DNA of 64,000 nucleotides from DATBHW01 sp035307385 (GTDB lineage: Bacteria > Chloroflexota > Ktedonobacteria > Ktedonobacterales > DATBGS01). Where the stretch lies: NCBI GenBank assembly GCA_035307385.1, contig DATGID010000062.1, positions 198,402-262,401 on the forward strand. The letters run 5' to 3'. Below, one piece after another: positions 8,084 through 17,071 of the stretch (position 1 is the stretch's first letter; every line of letters starts with the position of its first letter). The notes under the pieces were generated by a model. That model saw nothing but the letters and a program-made list of their open reading frames with translations, was not told where the DNA came from and searched no databases. A program made the position numbers and the translations under genes.

Positions 8084-9664
8084 ATGGCAACACACCTGCT
8101 CGTCCGCCGAAACTTCTATTGTGATTCCGTCGCGCTGATGACTCTCTCACGCTCGCTGACCGCGCTGCCAGGCGTAGAAGATGCAGCGGCAGTCATGTCC
8201 ACCGAGATGAATCAGACCTTGCTGCGCCAGGCTGGCTTGCTCCCTGAGGACACAGCGGGCGCGGAGATTGGCGGGCCAAACGATCTGCTGATCATCGTGC
8301 GCGCCTCCTCGGAGGAAGCCGCAGACGCCGCTCTGCAAGCCGCCGAGAGCGGGCTGCAAGCCCGGCGCAGCAGCGAAACGGGAACGCAGGCACAGCAGCG
8401 GCCCATCTCGCTGGAGCAGGCCATTCGTCGCCAGCCAGCGCTCAATCTGGCGTTTATCTCCGTGCCGGGGGCCTATGCCGCCATCGAAGCGCGCCAGGCG
8501 CTGCTGGACGGCTTGCATGTCTTGCTCTTCAGCGATAACGTCAGCCTGGAGCAAGAAATCGCGTTGAAAACGCTGGCGAACGAGCGCGGGCTGCTGCTGA
8601 TGGGGCCAGACTGCGGAACCGCCATCATCAACGGGGTCGGGCTGGGCTTTGCCAATGTCGTGCCGCGTGGCTCCATCGGCCTCGTCAGCGCCTCCGGCAC
8701 TGGCCTTCAGCAGGTGACGTGCCTGATCGCCGAATATGGGTCGGGTGTCTCCCAGGCGCTCGGCACAGGCGGGCGCGACCTCACGCAAGCCGTCGGCGGG
8801 CGCACGATGCTGGCGGGGCTGGAACTGCTGCAACAAGACCCCGCCACGCAGGTGATCGTCTTGCTCTCCAAGCCGCCCGCGCCGGAAGTCGCGCGGCGTG
8901 TCATCGAGCGCGCCGCGCAGGGCGCAAAACCCACCGTGATTGCCTTCCTCGGCGCGGAGCCAGGCGCTGCCGACACGCGGGGCGCAGCCCAGCTTCACTT
9001 TGCTGGCACACTCAGCGAGGCCGCGCGGCTGGCCGTGCAGTTGGCTGGCGGACAAGCGCCCCAGCCAGGCGAAGCTATGCCCGATGGTGTGCGCCGCGCC
9101 ATTCAGCAGGCCAGGACAGCCCTCAAGCCGGGGCAGCGCTTTGTGCGCGGCATTTTTTCGGGGGGCACGCTCTGCGATGAGGCCATGGCCGAGCTTTGCG
9201 CCAGCCTTGGCCCTATCTACTCGAATATTCCGCTGCGCCCCGACTGGCGTCTGCCCGATGCGAAGGTGAGCCAGCAGCATACTGCCATTGACTTTGGCAG
9301 CGACGAGTTCACCGTCGGACGCCCACACCCCATGATCGACGCTGGCCTGCGTCTGCGGCGTCTCGCCCAGGAGGCCGCCGACCCGGCAACGGCAGTCATC
9401 TTGCTCGATATCGTGCTGGGCTTTGGCGCGCATGCCGATCCCGCCAGCGAGTTTGCCCCCGCCATCGAGCGCGCCAAAGCCGCCGCCGCTGAAGATGGCC
9501 GCTCGCTCGTCTGCATCGTCTCACTCTGCGGGACCGCGCAAGACCCGCAGGGGTTGGCGGAGCAACGCGCCGCGCTCGCCAGAGCAGGCGCGCTCGTCTT
9601 CGCCGAAAATGCCCAGGCCGCGCGGGTCGCCGCCGCCATCGTCAGCGAGCAGCAGGGCGCATAG
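8084..9664 (+). CDS. allF: FdrA/AllF family acyl-CoA synthetase-like protein
   Basis: I begin at ATG 8084 (MATHLLVRRNFYCDSVALM), with GAGG eight bases before it, giving 526 residues; the frame is open 38 codons upstream without a good start. FdrA proteins are built like succinyl-CoA synthetase: a Rossmann CoA-binding region (LLLMGPDCGTAIING, then GSIGLVSASGTG) followed by the ligase-CoA domain. The GTGGRDLTQAVGG segment is typical of FdrA. In E. coli AllF (FdrA) is one of three subunits of oxamate carbamoyltransferase, which converts oxalurate plus phosphate to oxamate plus carbamoyl phosphate. A DUF1116 subunit follows 53 bases downstream, so co-transcription is very likely. Confidence 0.88.
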   Translation: MATHLLVRRNFYCDSVALMTLSRSLTALPGVEDAAAVMSTEMNQTLLRQAGLLPEDTAGAEIGGPNDLLIIVRASSEEAADAALQAAESGLQARRSSETGTQAQQRPISLEQAIRRQPALNLAFISVPGAYAAIEARQALLDGLHVLLFSDNVSLEQEIALKTLANERGLLLMGPDCGTAIINGVGLGFANVVPRGSIGLVSASGTGLQQVTCLIAEYGSGVSQALGTGGRDLTQAVGGRTMLAGLELLQQDPATQVIVLLSKPPAPEVARRVIERAAQGAKPTVIAFLGAEPGAADTRGAAQLHFAGTLSEAARLAVQLAGGQAPQPGEAMPDGVRRAIQQARTALKPGQRFVRGIFSGGTLCDEAMAELCASLGPIYSNIPLRPDWRLPDAKVSQQHTAIDFGSDEFTVGRPHPMIDAGLRLRRLAQEAADPATAVILLDIVLGFGAHADPASEFAPAIERAKAAAAEDGRSLVCIVSLCGTAQDPQGLAEQRAALARAGALVFAENAQAARVAAAIVSEQQGA

Positions 9665-9717
9665 GGCCGAACGTGCCCACCAGAGCGCTAGCCAGGAAAG
9701 TTTCAGAGGAGCACCTT

Positions 9718-11127
9718 ATGGCCGAAGAGAGCCTTTTTAGCAGCGAGCTACAGGTCGCCAACGTTGGCCTGGATTTATTTGCCGAAACCCTGGTCGCTCA
9801 GGGCATCGAGCCAGTGCGCGTGGAGTGGCGACCGCCCGCCGATGGCATGGGCGGCGAACTCTGGCAAACCCTCGCCGCAGCCCGCATTGCCGCCGCCAAC
9901 GAGCGCGCCGTGCGCCGCATGCTGGAGGCGCGTCCGGTCCTGGTGGATGTGCGTCAGGCCAGCGAGGTCTTGCCCGGCATGAGCAAGCATACACTCTTTC
10001 ACGCTGGCCCACCGGTCACCTGGGAGCGCATGTGTGGCCCGCTGCGCGGCGCGGTGATCGGCGCGCTGCTCTATGAAGAACTGGCCCACACCGAGCAGGA
10101 AGCGCTCGCGCTCGTCGAACGCGGCGAAATCGAGTTTTCGCCCTGCCATCATCATCAGGCCGTCGGGCCGATGGCAGGCGTCATCTCCGCCTCTATGCCG
10201 GTCTATGTGCTGGAAAATCAAACGCACGGCAACCGCGCTTTCTCTAATCTCAATGAGGGACTGGGCAAGGTGCTGCGCTATGGAGCCAATGACCAGGAAG
10301 TGCTTGATCGGCTGCGCTGGATGCGCGACGTGCTGGGGCCAGCGCTGAGCCAGGCCATTCGCGCCTCTGGCGGCGTGGACGTGAAGCAGCATACCGCGCA
10401 GGCGCTTCAGATGGGCGACGAGTGCCATAATCGCAACCGCGCCGCCAGTTCCATCCTCATCCGCACGCTGGCTCCGTTCCTGGTGGAAACCAGCCAATCC
10501 CCTCAGGAAACCGCGAGCATCCTGCGCTTCATGGGCGGCAATCAGCACTTCTATCTCAACATCTCGATGGCTGCTTGTAAAGCCTCCGCAGATGCCGCCA
10601 GCGGCGAACCGTTCAGCAGCCTGGTCACGACGATGGCCCGCAACGGCACCGACTTTGGCATCAGGGTCAGCGGGCTGGGCGACCGCTGGTACACCGGCCA
10701 GGCGCAGCAGGTACGCGGCCTCTATTTTACCGGCTTCAGCGAGGCAGACGCCAACCCCGACATCGGCGACAGCACCATCTCGGAGACCGTCGGCATCGGC
10801 GCGTTTGCCATGGCCGCCGCGCCCGCCATCGCGCAGTTTGTTGGCGGCACGCCCGCCGATGCTCTGCGCTACACGCTGGACATGTATGACATCACCCTGG
10901 CCGAAGATGGCAATATGGCGATTCCGTCGCTCGACTTTCGCGGCGCGCCCGCTGGCATCGATGTGCGCAAGGTGGTGCATCTGAACCGCCCACCCATCAT
11001 CAACACCGGCATCGCGCATCGTTTGCCAGGCATCGGCCAGATCGGCGCGGGCATCGTCGAGCCGCCCATGACCTGCTTCACCCAGGCATTGGCCGACCTG
11101 GCAAAAGCGGTACAGCCAGCGCCGTGA
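9718..11127 (+). CDS. allG: DUF1116 protein, AllG/YlbE-like subunit
   Basis: Starting at ATG 9718 behind CAGAGGAG, this gives 469 residues, the normal DUF1116 size. Conserved stretches include HAGPPVTWERMCGPLRGA, EFSPCHHHQAVGPMAG, and the MGGNQHFYLNISMAACK segment around residue 280. The family partners FdrA; the E. coli member AllG (YlbE) is required for oxamate carbamoyltransferase activity. The MGDECHNRN motif (about residue 237) carries a cysteine, histidine and acidic residue that could be active-site or metal residues, an inference. No carbamate kinase gene, the usual fourth partner, is visible nearby. Transcription converges with the SPFH gene 15 bases further on. Confidence 0.88.
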   Translation: MAEESLFSSELQVANVGLDLFAETLVAQGIEPVRVEWRPPADGMGGELWQTLAAARIAAANERAVRRMLEARPVLVDVRQASEVLPGMSKHTLFHAGPPVTWERMCGPLRGAVIGALLYEELAHTEQEALALVERGEIEFSPCHHHQAVGPMAGVISASMPVYVLENQTHGNRAFSNLNEGLGKVLRYGANDQEVLDRLRWMRDVLGPALSQAIRASGGVDVKQHTAQALQMGDECHNRNRAASSILIRTLAPFLVETSQSPQETASILRFMGGNQHFYLNISMAACKASADAASGEPFSSLVTTMARNGTDFGIRVSGLGDRWYTGQAQQVRGLYFTGFSEADANPDIGDSTISETVGIGAFAMAAAPAIAQFVGGTPADALRYTLDMYDITLAEDGNMAIPSLDFRGAPAGIDVRKVVHLNRPPIINTGIAHRLPGIGQIGAGIVEPPMTCFTQALADLAKAVQPAP

Positions 11128-11142
11128 ACGTCAGCAGCCGCG

Positions 11143-12867
11143 CTAGTGCTGCTCATCCTGCCCGGCAGGCGCGTTGGGAGGGCTGGATGTATCGTTGTTC
11201 TGCTGCTGCCCAAGCTGCGCCAGGCTGCGCATTTGCAGATGGTGAAGGTGGTTGATCAGATTGAGCGCGCCCGCCGCAGCGTCAAAGGGCACCTGCTGGC
11301 TCAGTTCAGGGTCAGCCGCCACCGCCTCAAACTGGCTGATGATCCGCTGGATGGTCGCCATATCACTGATGCGATGGCGCACCACGGCATCATAGGTTTC
11401 GGCCAGCGCCTGGGCCGAAAGCAAGGTCATGGGCGGCTGCGGCGCGCCTGCGGGGGGAGTGCCCAACTCCGCCGGGGGAGGAGCGGCGGGCGGGCCTGCC
11501 GGATGAATCGGCGGCAGCGGCTGACCGGCCATCCCAAAGGGATCACCAGGATACAAAGCAGGGCTATCCATAGCGGCATTCTGCACCGTGCCCTCGACCA
11601 CCTGGCCCTCATTCTGAGGCATCGGCAGCGCAATCGTCGAATGAGGCATCGGCGCCGGATGCACCGGCGGGGCCTGGTGCACCGGAGCAGGCGCGCTCCC
11701 CAACAGATGGGGACTGTCCAGCAGATGGACCTTGACTTCATGCACAGCCACGCCGCGATCAGCAACCTTCATGCGCATGGCATTGGTCAGCCGCTCGTTG
11801 ATGCGCTCCAGCGGTGAGCCAGCCTGCTCATTGTCGCGCTCATCAGCGTTGTAACCGCCAGAGGTTCCACGTGGCGCAGCAACGCCGCCAGGAACCTGAA
11901 AATCTTGAATGGAGAGCAGGCTGATCTCATCCTGGACCACCGCCCGCAGATGCTGTTGTATCGGCCTCTGCCAATCTTTGGTGAGGCGAATCGCCAGGTG
12001 TTCTTCCCCAGGAACCACCTGATAGGTGATTGCCACGCTGAGGGTCACCTGTTCACCGGACACCAGCATAATCGGCGGCATGCGCGCCTCATACCTGATG
12101 TTCTGCGTCTCGACCACGCCCAGCACCTTTTCGCCAGGGACACGCAGGTTGAAGCCTGGCTGCAACGTGCGATTATATCTGCCGAACAGCCCCATCACCA
12201 CCACCGTGCCCTCTTTCACGGGATAGTACCGCTCGCGCAGCGCCACCCCTCCCAACGAGAGCAGCAGAATGCTCAAAATCACCGCGAAAATGGGGAGAAA
12301 GAGCACGAAAAAAACGGCTGAAACCATAACCACAAAGCCACCCACCACCGCAACAGCCCAGAAGGCATCATTCGGCGCGTAGAGCAAGAGTGCCGCTTGA
12401 ATCAGCCCAATGGCCGCGAAAATGAAGAGCATCGCCACCGCTTGCTGGGGATGGGTGAAAAGCATAAGGAAGAAAAAAACCACCACCAGCGCCACCGGAA
12501 TCAGCCAGTGGGAATGCATGCGCACACTGCGCCAGCCAGTCATGGGGACATCGCTGAGGGCAGGCGAACGCGCTGCACCTGGGGCAAAGTGCTGAGGCGG
12601 AGGCGGGGGAAAAGCGGCTGGCCGCCTGAGCGTCGGGGCAGGGGCGAAGCGCGGAGGCGAGGGCGGCGCAGCCGACGGAGGGAGCGGATAGAACTCCTCC
12701 GTCGGCTGGTCCTCTTCTGGAAGCGCATCCTGCTCAACCTGTGGCGCGTGCTGCCGCTGGCGCTCTAGCCTGCGCAAACGAAGCAGGTCCTGGGAAGTGA
12801 CCGGCGAAGCATCATCTCCCCGGTCTTCACCCTCAAAGGCGAGAAGGTTATCATTGGAATCGCCCAC
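11143..12867 (-). CDS. SPFH/band-7 domain membrane protein with Pro-rich tails
   Basis: The 574-residue product starts with about 110 disordered residues rich in Pro, Glu and Arg. Three or four hydrophobic helices follow (about residues 118-205, with VALVVVFFFLMLF and VILSILLLSLGG). A band-7/SPFH domain then runs from about residue 210 to 400 (YYPVKEGTVVVMGLFGRYNRTLQPGFNLRVP region), and a Pro/Ala/Met-rich linker leads to a final helical segment. SPFH proteins form oligomeric rings that organise membrane microdomains. The gene is the last of an operon with the ANTAR regulator and RicT; the gap to ricT is 24 bases. A flotillin-like scaffold is the best reading; no partner is evident. Confidence 0.82.
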   Translation of the reverse strand: MGDSNDNLLAFEGEDRGDDASPVTSQDLLRLRRLERQRQHAPQVEQDALPEEDQPTEEFYPLPPSAAPPSPPRFAPAPTLRRPAAFPPPPPQHFAPGAARSPALSDVPMTGWRSVRMHSHWLIPVALVVVFFFLMLFTHPQQAVAMLFIFAAIGLIQAALLLYAPNDAFWAVAVVGGFVVMVSAVFFVLFLPIFAVILSILLLSLGGVALRERYYPVKEGTVVVMGLFGRYNRTLQPGFNLRVPGEKVLGVVETQNIRYEARMPPIMLVSGEQVTLSVAITYQVVPGEEHLAIRLTKDWQRPIQQHLRAVVQDEISLLSIQDFQVPGGVAAPRGTSGGYNADERDNEQAGSPLERINERLTNAMRMKVADRGVAVHEVKVHLLDSPHLLGSAPAPVHQAPPVHPAPMPHSTIALPMPQNEGQVVEGTVQNAAMDSPALYPGDPFGMAGQPLPPIHPAGPPAAPPPAELGTPPAGAPQPPMTLLSAQALAETYDAVVRHRISDMATIQRIISQFEAVAADPELSQQVPFDAAAGALNLINHLHHLQMRSLAQLGQQQNNDTSSPPNAPAGQDEQH

Positions 12868-12891
12868 CAGAAATACTCCTGGCTTCAGAAC

Positions 12892-13809
12892 TCAATTCAG
12901 CCTATCATCTCCTCTAGCAGAAGCTGGACCACTGCTTTCGCCCGCGCCATTGGGGCGTTTTGTTTTGCAACAATTGCCTCCGCCAACATCACAACTCACC
13001 CCACCGGAGCGCTTCGGCGCAGCAAGCTCATTCACCGGAACCTGCACCGTCGCGCCGCTCTCCAGCATCACTTCTGCTGACTGTTTGATCACATTGATGC
13101 CAATCACCTTGCCCAGGCCACTAGGCGTATCGATAAACGCCCCCACCGCTGGCATCCCCTTCTTGGCTTCGATATAGAGGTCATTTTCATACGCCAGGCA
13201 GCACATCAGCCGCCCGCACACCCCCGAGATTTTGGCAGGATTGAGCGGCAAGCCTTGCTCTTTTGCCATCTTGATGGAAACGACCCCAAACTCGGTCAGC
13301 CAGGAACTACAACACAGCGTTTTGCCACAGGGGCCAACGCCGCCCAACAATTTTGCCTGATCGCGCGCGCCAATCTGGCGCAGTTCAATGCGCGTCCGAA
13401 ACTGCGCGGCCAGGTCACGCACTAACGCCCGGAAGTCCACGCGCTCTTCAGCCGTGAAATAGAAGGTGAGGCGGCTGCCATCATAGGTATATTCAGCCTC
13501 CACCAGTTTCATCGGCAGCTTGTGGAAATCGACGCGCTGGGCGCAGCGCACTAAGGCGTTTTTTTCTTTACTTTTAAAGGCCAGCAACTGCCGCAGGTCA
13601 TCTTCCGTGGCCTGCCGCAGAATCGGCTTAAGGGGATCGGTGAGTTCGGATTCCGCCACCTGCTTGGGGGCAATCACCACGCGCCCGGCTTCAATGCCGC
13701 GCGTGGTTTCGACGATCACAAAAGTGCCTTTGGCTAGCTCTTTCCCGGCAGGGTCAAAGTAGTAGATGCGGCCAGCAGGGCGGAAGCGGACTCCAACAAC
13801 GTTCGCCAT
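12892..13809 (-). CDS. ricT: RicT/PSP1-domain protein (YaaT)
   Basis: This 305-residue protein carries the PSP1 domain and the cysteine pattern of RicT: C161, C166, C167 and C198, C203, C204 (CGKTLCC and CGRLMCC), with C89 also nearby. In Bacillus subtilis RicT forms a complex with RicA and RicF that binds [4Fe-4S] clusters and influences RNase Y, sporulation and competence. The cysteine set is intact, so cluster binding is likely. A Cys-containing, disordered tail (GGGNCCKTKRP) extends the C-terminus. It is followed by the SPFH gene and preceded by the ANTAR regulator, 13 bases away. RicA and RicF are not in this window. Confidence 0.92.
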   Translation of the reverse strand: MANVVGVRFRPAGRIYYFDPAGKELAKGTFVIVETTRGIEAGRVVIAPKQVAESELTDPLKPILRQATEDDLRQLLAFKSKEKNALVRCAQRVDFHKLPMKLVEAEYTYDGSRLTFYFTAEERVDFRALVRDLAAQFRTRIELRQIGARDQAKLLGGVGPCGKTLCCSSWLTEFGVVSIKMAKEQGLPLNPAKISGVCGRLMCCLAYENDLYIEAKKGMPAVGAFIDTPSGLGKVIGINVIKQSAEVMLESGATVQVPVNELAAPKRSGGVSCDVGGGNCCKTKRPNGAGESSGPASARGDDRLN

Positions 13810-13822
13810 AGCTGCCGCTCCT

Positions 13823-14404
13823 CTAGGAGTCAGAAATCTCGCTGGTCAGCAAGATCGCCTCGGCCACTTCCCGCATCGACTTGCGGTTATTCATGCTCAA
13901 CTTCTGAATACGGCGGAAAGCATCCTGCTCGCTCAGTCCATATTTTTGCATCAACAGCCCCTTGGCCCGCTCAACCACCTTGCGCGTGGCAAGCTGATCT
14001 TGCAGGTCTTTGGCCTGCTTCTCTATCGTGCGAAACTCCGCAAACCGCGCCAGGGCAATTTCGATGGCCGGGCGAATGTCGCTTTGCCGCCAGGGCTTGA
14101 CGATATAATTGACCACCCCGGCGCTCTTGGCGCGCTCGATCAAATCCTCATCGTTATAAGCCGTCACCAGCACCACGGGCGCGATCTTCTCGCGCGTCAG
14201 CGTTTCGGCAGCCGTAATGCCATCGAGTTCCGGCATGCGAATATCCATCACCACCAGATCGGGACGCAGTTCGCGCGCCTGATTCACGGCGCTGACGCCA
14301 TCCACCGCCTCGCCCACCACCAGATAGCCCTGACGGGTCAACTCTTCCTTTAGATCAATGCGAATGATTGGCTCGTCATCCGCAATAATAATGCGTATCG
14401 GCAT
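13823..14404 (-). CDS. ANTAR-domain response regulator
   Basis: The 193-residue product has a receiver domain (phosphoacceptor D54 in MDIRMPELDG; acidic pair D9/D10; K104 region IVKPW) joined by a coiled-coil linker to an ANTAR RNA-binding domain (VERAKGLLMQKYGLSEQDAFRRIQKLS). ANTAR regulators act as antiterminators by binding paired hairpins in nascent RNA. No histidine kinase adjoins it; the nearest one is at 26381 and not linked. It heads an operon with ricT and the SPFH gene, behind a promoter at 14506-14534. The family is certain; its RNA targets are unknown. Confidence 0.93.
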   Translation of the reverse strand: MPIRIIIADDEPIIRIDLKEELTRQGYLVVGEAVDGVSAVNQARELRPDLVVMDIRMPELDGITAAETLTREKIAPVVLVTAYNDEDLIERAKSAGVVNYIVKPWRQSDIRPAIEIALARFAEFRTIEKQAKDLQDQLATRKVVERAKGLLMQKYGLSEQDAFRRIQKLSMNNRKSMREVAEAILLTSEISDS

Positions 14405-14505
14405 CGTAGTAACCTCACCCTTCCATCAAGAAGCACGCCTGGCGTCTCAGCGCGCCAGCACTTCCTGAACACTTGATAAGACGATGAAGAGTCCACTTAA
14501 AAGGG

Positions 14506-14534
14506 AGTATAACATACCAGCCGCAGGCAAGCAA
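14506..14534 (-). promoter_or_regulatory. Sigma-70-type promoter for the ANTAR-ricT-SPFH operon
   Basis: On the minus strand TTGCTT and TATACT are separated by exactly 17 bases. The -10 hexamer lies about 100 bases before the ANTAR start codon. Confidence 0.7.
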
Positions 14535-14555
14535 TAAGTATGCGCAGAAGTATCC

Positions 14556-15527
14556 TCACATCCACCCTTTCCAGCGGAAATACGCCAGTTGGGCCAGCGT
14601 AACAAGCGCCATAAACACCAGCACATACCAGAAGAAATAGCCGTTATCAAACTCCACCTGGGGCGAGTGAGCAAAGTTTTGTCCAAAGAAGCCGGTAATA
14701 AAGGTCATGGGCAGGAAAATGGTAGCAATGATGGCGAGCCGCTTCATGACCTCATTCATGCGGTTGGAAATGGTCGAGAGGTAGGCATCCAGCATGCCGC
14801 TCATCAGATCGCGGTACGAGTCGATCACTTCAAAGACGCGCATCAGATGATCGTGCACATCGCGGAAATACTCTGCCGCTTCATCGGAGACGAGATGAAA
14901 GGCGCGCCCGCCCAGGCGGCTGAACTGCTCGATCTGCGGGCTGACGACCCGGCGAAGCTGCGCTAACCCACGCTTGAGCTTGAAGATGCGCGTTTGCACC
15001 CTTTGCGTTGGCTGCGAGATCACGCTGTCCTCCAACTCATCAAGCACTTCATCGAGGTCATCCAGCACCGGAAAATAGCTGTCGACCAGCGCGTCAGTAA
15101 CCGCGTGCAGCATAAAATCAATGCCGCGTTTCAGCGGGCGCAGCTCGTTGGGTTCGTGCGTCGTCAAGTGGCTGATGCAAGGCATCGGCGCGTCGTGGAT
15201 GGTCAGCAGAAAGCGCTCGCCAAACACAATATCCAGTTCGGGCGTGGCAATGCTATCCGTCTCCTTATCGAACTCGATGCTGTGCATCACTAGATAATAA
15301 TAGCCCTCGCCCTCTTCCAGCTTGGCACGCTGGTTCTGCTCAATCAAGTCTTCCAGGGTCAAATAGCCGATGCCAAACCAGCCGGTGATTTCCGCCAGCC
15401 GCTTATCATCCTCCTGCTCCAGATCAAGCCAGATGCGCGCCTCAGGGTCCGCAGCCAGTTCGGCAACCTGCTCCAGCGGCAAATTGCAATGCAGATGGTC
15501 GTTGTGGTAGATGCGCGAATGAATCAC
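14556..15527 (-). CDS. corA: CorA-family divalent cation transporter with a variant GMN motif
   Basis: I choose the GTG at 15527 (MIHSRIYHN), which follows GAGGAGG by six bases, giving 323 residues; an earlier ATG would overlap the lipoate-ligase gene. The protein has the CorA cytoplasmic domain rich in acidic residues and two C-terminal transmembrane helices ending with a short basic tail (RWKGWM). CorA channels normally have GMN between the helices; here the codons clearly read GQN (TGFFGQNF). The rest of the pore helix (NRMNEVMKRLAIIATIFLPMTFITG) is typical. Magnesium or cobalt uptake is likely but ion selectivity could differ. It lies 35 bases behind the lipoate-ligase gene, so the two may form one transcript. 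Confidence 0.87.
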   Translation of the reverse strand: MIHSRIYHNDHLHCNLPLEQVAELAADPEARIWLDLEQEDDKRLAEITGWFGIGYLTLEDLIEQNQRAKLEEGEGYYYLVMHSIEFDKETDSIATPELDIVFGERFLLTIHDAPMPCISHLTTHEPNELRPLKRGIDFMLHAVTDALVDSYFPVLDDLDEVLDELEDSVISQPTQRVQTRIFKLKRGLAQLRRVVSPQIEQFSRLGGRAFHLVSDEAAEYFRDVHDHLMRVFEVIDSYRDLMSGMLDAYLSTISNRMNEVMKRLAIIATIFLPMTFITGFFGQNFAHSPQVEFDNGYFFWYVLVFMALVTLAQLAYFRWKGWM

Positions 15528-15562
15528 TGGAACCCTCCTCAACGAACACGCACGCGCCCCGC

Positions 15563-16393
15563 CTACACCCCAACCGCAGACTGCGGCAACTGCCGCCAAT
15601 CCAGCATGGCATATTTCGTGGCCGCCAACTCCTCGGCCAGTTCCCGTTCGCCCTCCGTCAGAGGCATCGGCTCGAAGGGCACACCCAGCGCCGCGCTGAA
15701 GCCGCGCGCAAAGGCATCGCGCACCGCTTCTCTGGTGGCCTGCGGAGCAAACGCATGCACGCTTGCCGTCGCCTCCTGATAAGAGGCCAGCGCCGCCTGC
15801 CGCGCCGCTTCCGTGGGATAGCGCAGCAGCGAAAAGAGCAGCGGGCCGCGCTCCTCCAGCGGGATGGTGCCCTGCTGCAAGACGGTGTCTTCCTTCCAGA
15901 CCTGCGCGCTGCCCACCAGTTTACGCCCATTGCTAGTCAAATCAGCCTGCGTCGAGAACGCGAAACACGCGGCGGTCTGCTCTTTGCTGACCCGATTGGT
16001 GCTCACCTCGGAGTGAATACCGAACTCCTCCAGCGCCGCCATAATCCCTTTTGCCAGCCAGATGTAGGCCGCAACCACGCCGCTGGGCACGTCATACGCT
16101 GTCGAGACCGTCATGCTGTAGGTAAACTCATCGACATGCAAGACCGCCCGCCCGCCAGTTGGGCGGCGCACCAGATCGATGCCACGCGCCGCGCACTCCT
16201 CCACCAGAATCTCGCGCTCGACATCCTGAAAACGCCCCAGCGAAATGGCCGGGCGCTTCCAGGTAAAGGCGCGCAAGGTGGGTGGGGTTTCGCCGCGCAG
16301 ATGAAACGTCAGAATCGCCTCATCGATTGCCATATTCAACGCCGCGCTGCTCGCGCCGCTGTCCAGGAAACGATAGGCAGAAAACTTCGGCAT
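15563..16393 (-). CDS. Lipoate/octanoate-protein transferase (LplA/LipM family)
   Basis: This 276-residue protein has the biotin/lipoate A/B ligase fold: RRPTGGRAVLH (about residues 80-90) in the acyl-adenylate or acyl pocket, and NGRKLVGSAQ with the conserved lysine. A cysteine sits at AACFAFST, the position of the catalytic cysteine in octanoyltransferase LipM, which fits transfer of octanoate from acyl carrier protein to lipoyl domains. The C-terminal adenylation extension of bacterial LplA is short. I therefore favour LipM-like octanoyltransferase over lipoate ligase but cannot exclude either. The gene precedes corA on the same strand. Confidence 0.78.
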   Translation of the reverse strand: MPKFSAYRFLDSGASSAALNMAIDEAILTFHLRGETPPTLRAFTWKRPAISLGRFQDVEREILVEECAARGIDLVRRPTGGRAVLHVDEFTYSMTVSTAYDVPSGVVAAYIWLAKGIMAALEEFGIHSEVSTNRVSKEQTAACFAFSTQADLTSNGRKLVGSAQVWKEDTVLQQGTIPLEERGPLLFSLLRYPTEAARQAALASYQEATASVHAFAPQATREAVRDAFARGFSAALGVPFEPMPLTEGERELAEELAATKYAMLDWRQLPQSAVGV

Positions 16394-16661
16394 ATGCGTC
16401 TTCTTTCAAGAACCAGAAAGAGCCAGAGGTGGAGCAAATGCCACCTGTACGTTTTCCCCTTCAACATAAACGGCGCGCTCTTCTTTGTCAAGAAACAGCG
16501 GCTTGCCATGCCGCGCCGACGCCTATAAAGCGCGCAGGCGACCCGCCACTCTGGATGATCTGTGCTACAATGAGGGTGCGCGGCGGCGCGCATCTCTCAA
16601 CCAACCGACTATCAGAAACATCTCCCTTTTATATATCGAGCGGGCAAAGGCAAATCATCAC

Positions 16662-17036
16662 ATGGGCCAATTTGAAAAACATGTCTTTATCTGCACCTCC
16701 GGTAAGTGGTGTCCCGCCAAAGATGGCGACTCGCTGGCAGTGCATGCATACCTCAAAAAGCGCGTCGCCGAGGCCAACCTTGGCGAGCGCGTGCGCATCA
16801 ATCATTCCGGCTGCCTGGATCAATGCGGCAATGGGCCAATGATGGTCATCTATCCCGAAAACGTCTGGTACTGCGGCCTCACCGTTGACGATGCTCAGGA
16901 GATTTTCGAGGAACATCTGCTGGGCGGCAAACCGGTCGAGCGCCTGCTCTATCGCCCGGCAAAGCCAGGCAAAAACAAGCTTCCCCGCGACGAACACGAG
17001 CGACCCATCGGGCGGCAAGCGCGCCAGCCCGTTTGA
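16662..17036 (+). CDS. Thioredoxin-like [2Fe-2S] ferredoxin
   Basis: I start at ATG 16662 (MGQFEKHVFICTSGKWC), giving 124 residues; the frame is open further upstream but that part is not protein-like. Two cysteine pairs mark a thioredoxin-fold [2Fe-2S] ferredoxin: CTSGKWC near residue 12 and CLDQCGNGPMMVIYP near residue 49. The family donates or stores electrons and occurs as single genes in many bacteria. The first pair is closer together than in many homologues. A basic tail follows. The gene is 35 bases before dppA and probably co-transcribed with it; the pair is not a known functional unit. Confidence 0.85.
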   Translation: MGQFEKHVFICTSGKWCPAKDGDSLAVHAYLKKRVAEANLGERVRINHSGCLDQCGNGPMMVIYPENVWYCGLTVDDAQEIFEEHLLGGKPVERLLYRPAKPGKNKLPRDEHERPIGRQARQPV

Positions 17037-17071
17037 AGCATATCCAGTGAATAACATGTTGAGGTGATCGC

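Noticed and set aside
8147..9433. Minus-strand frame of over 400 codons opposite fdrA
   Set aside because: Antisense shadow of a conserved gene, with low-complexity composition and no ribosome site.
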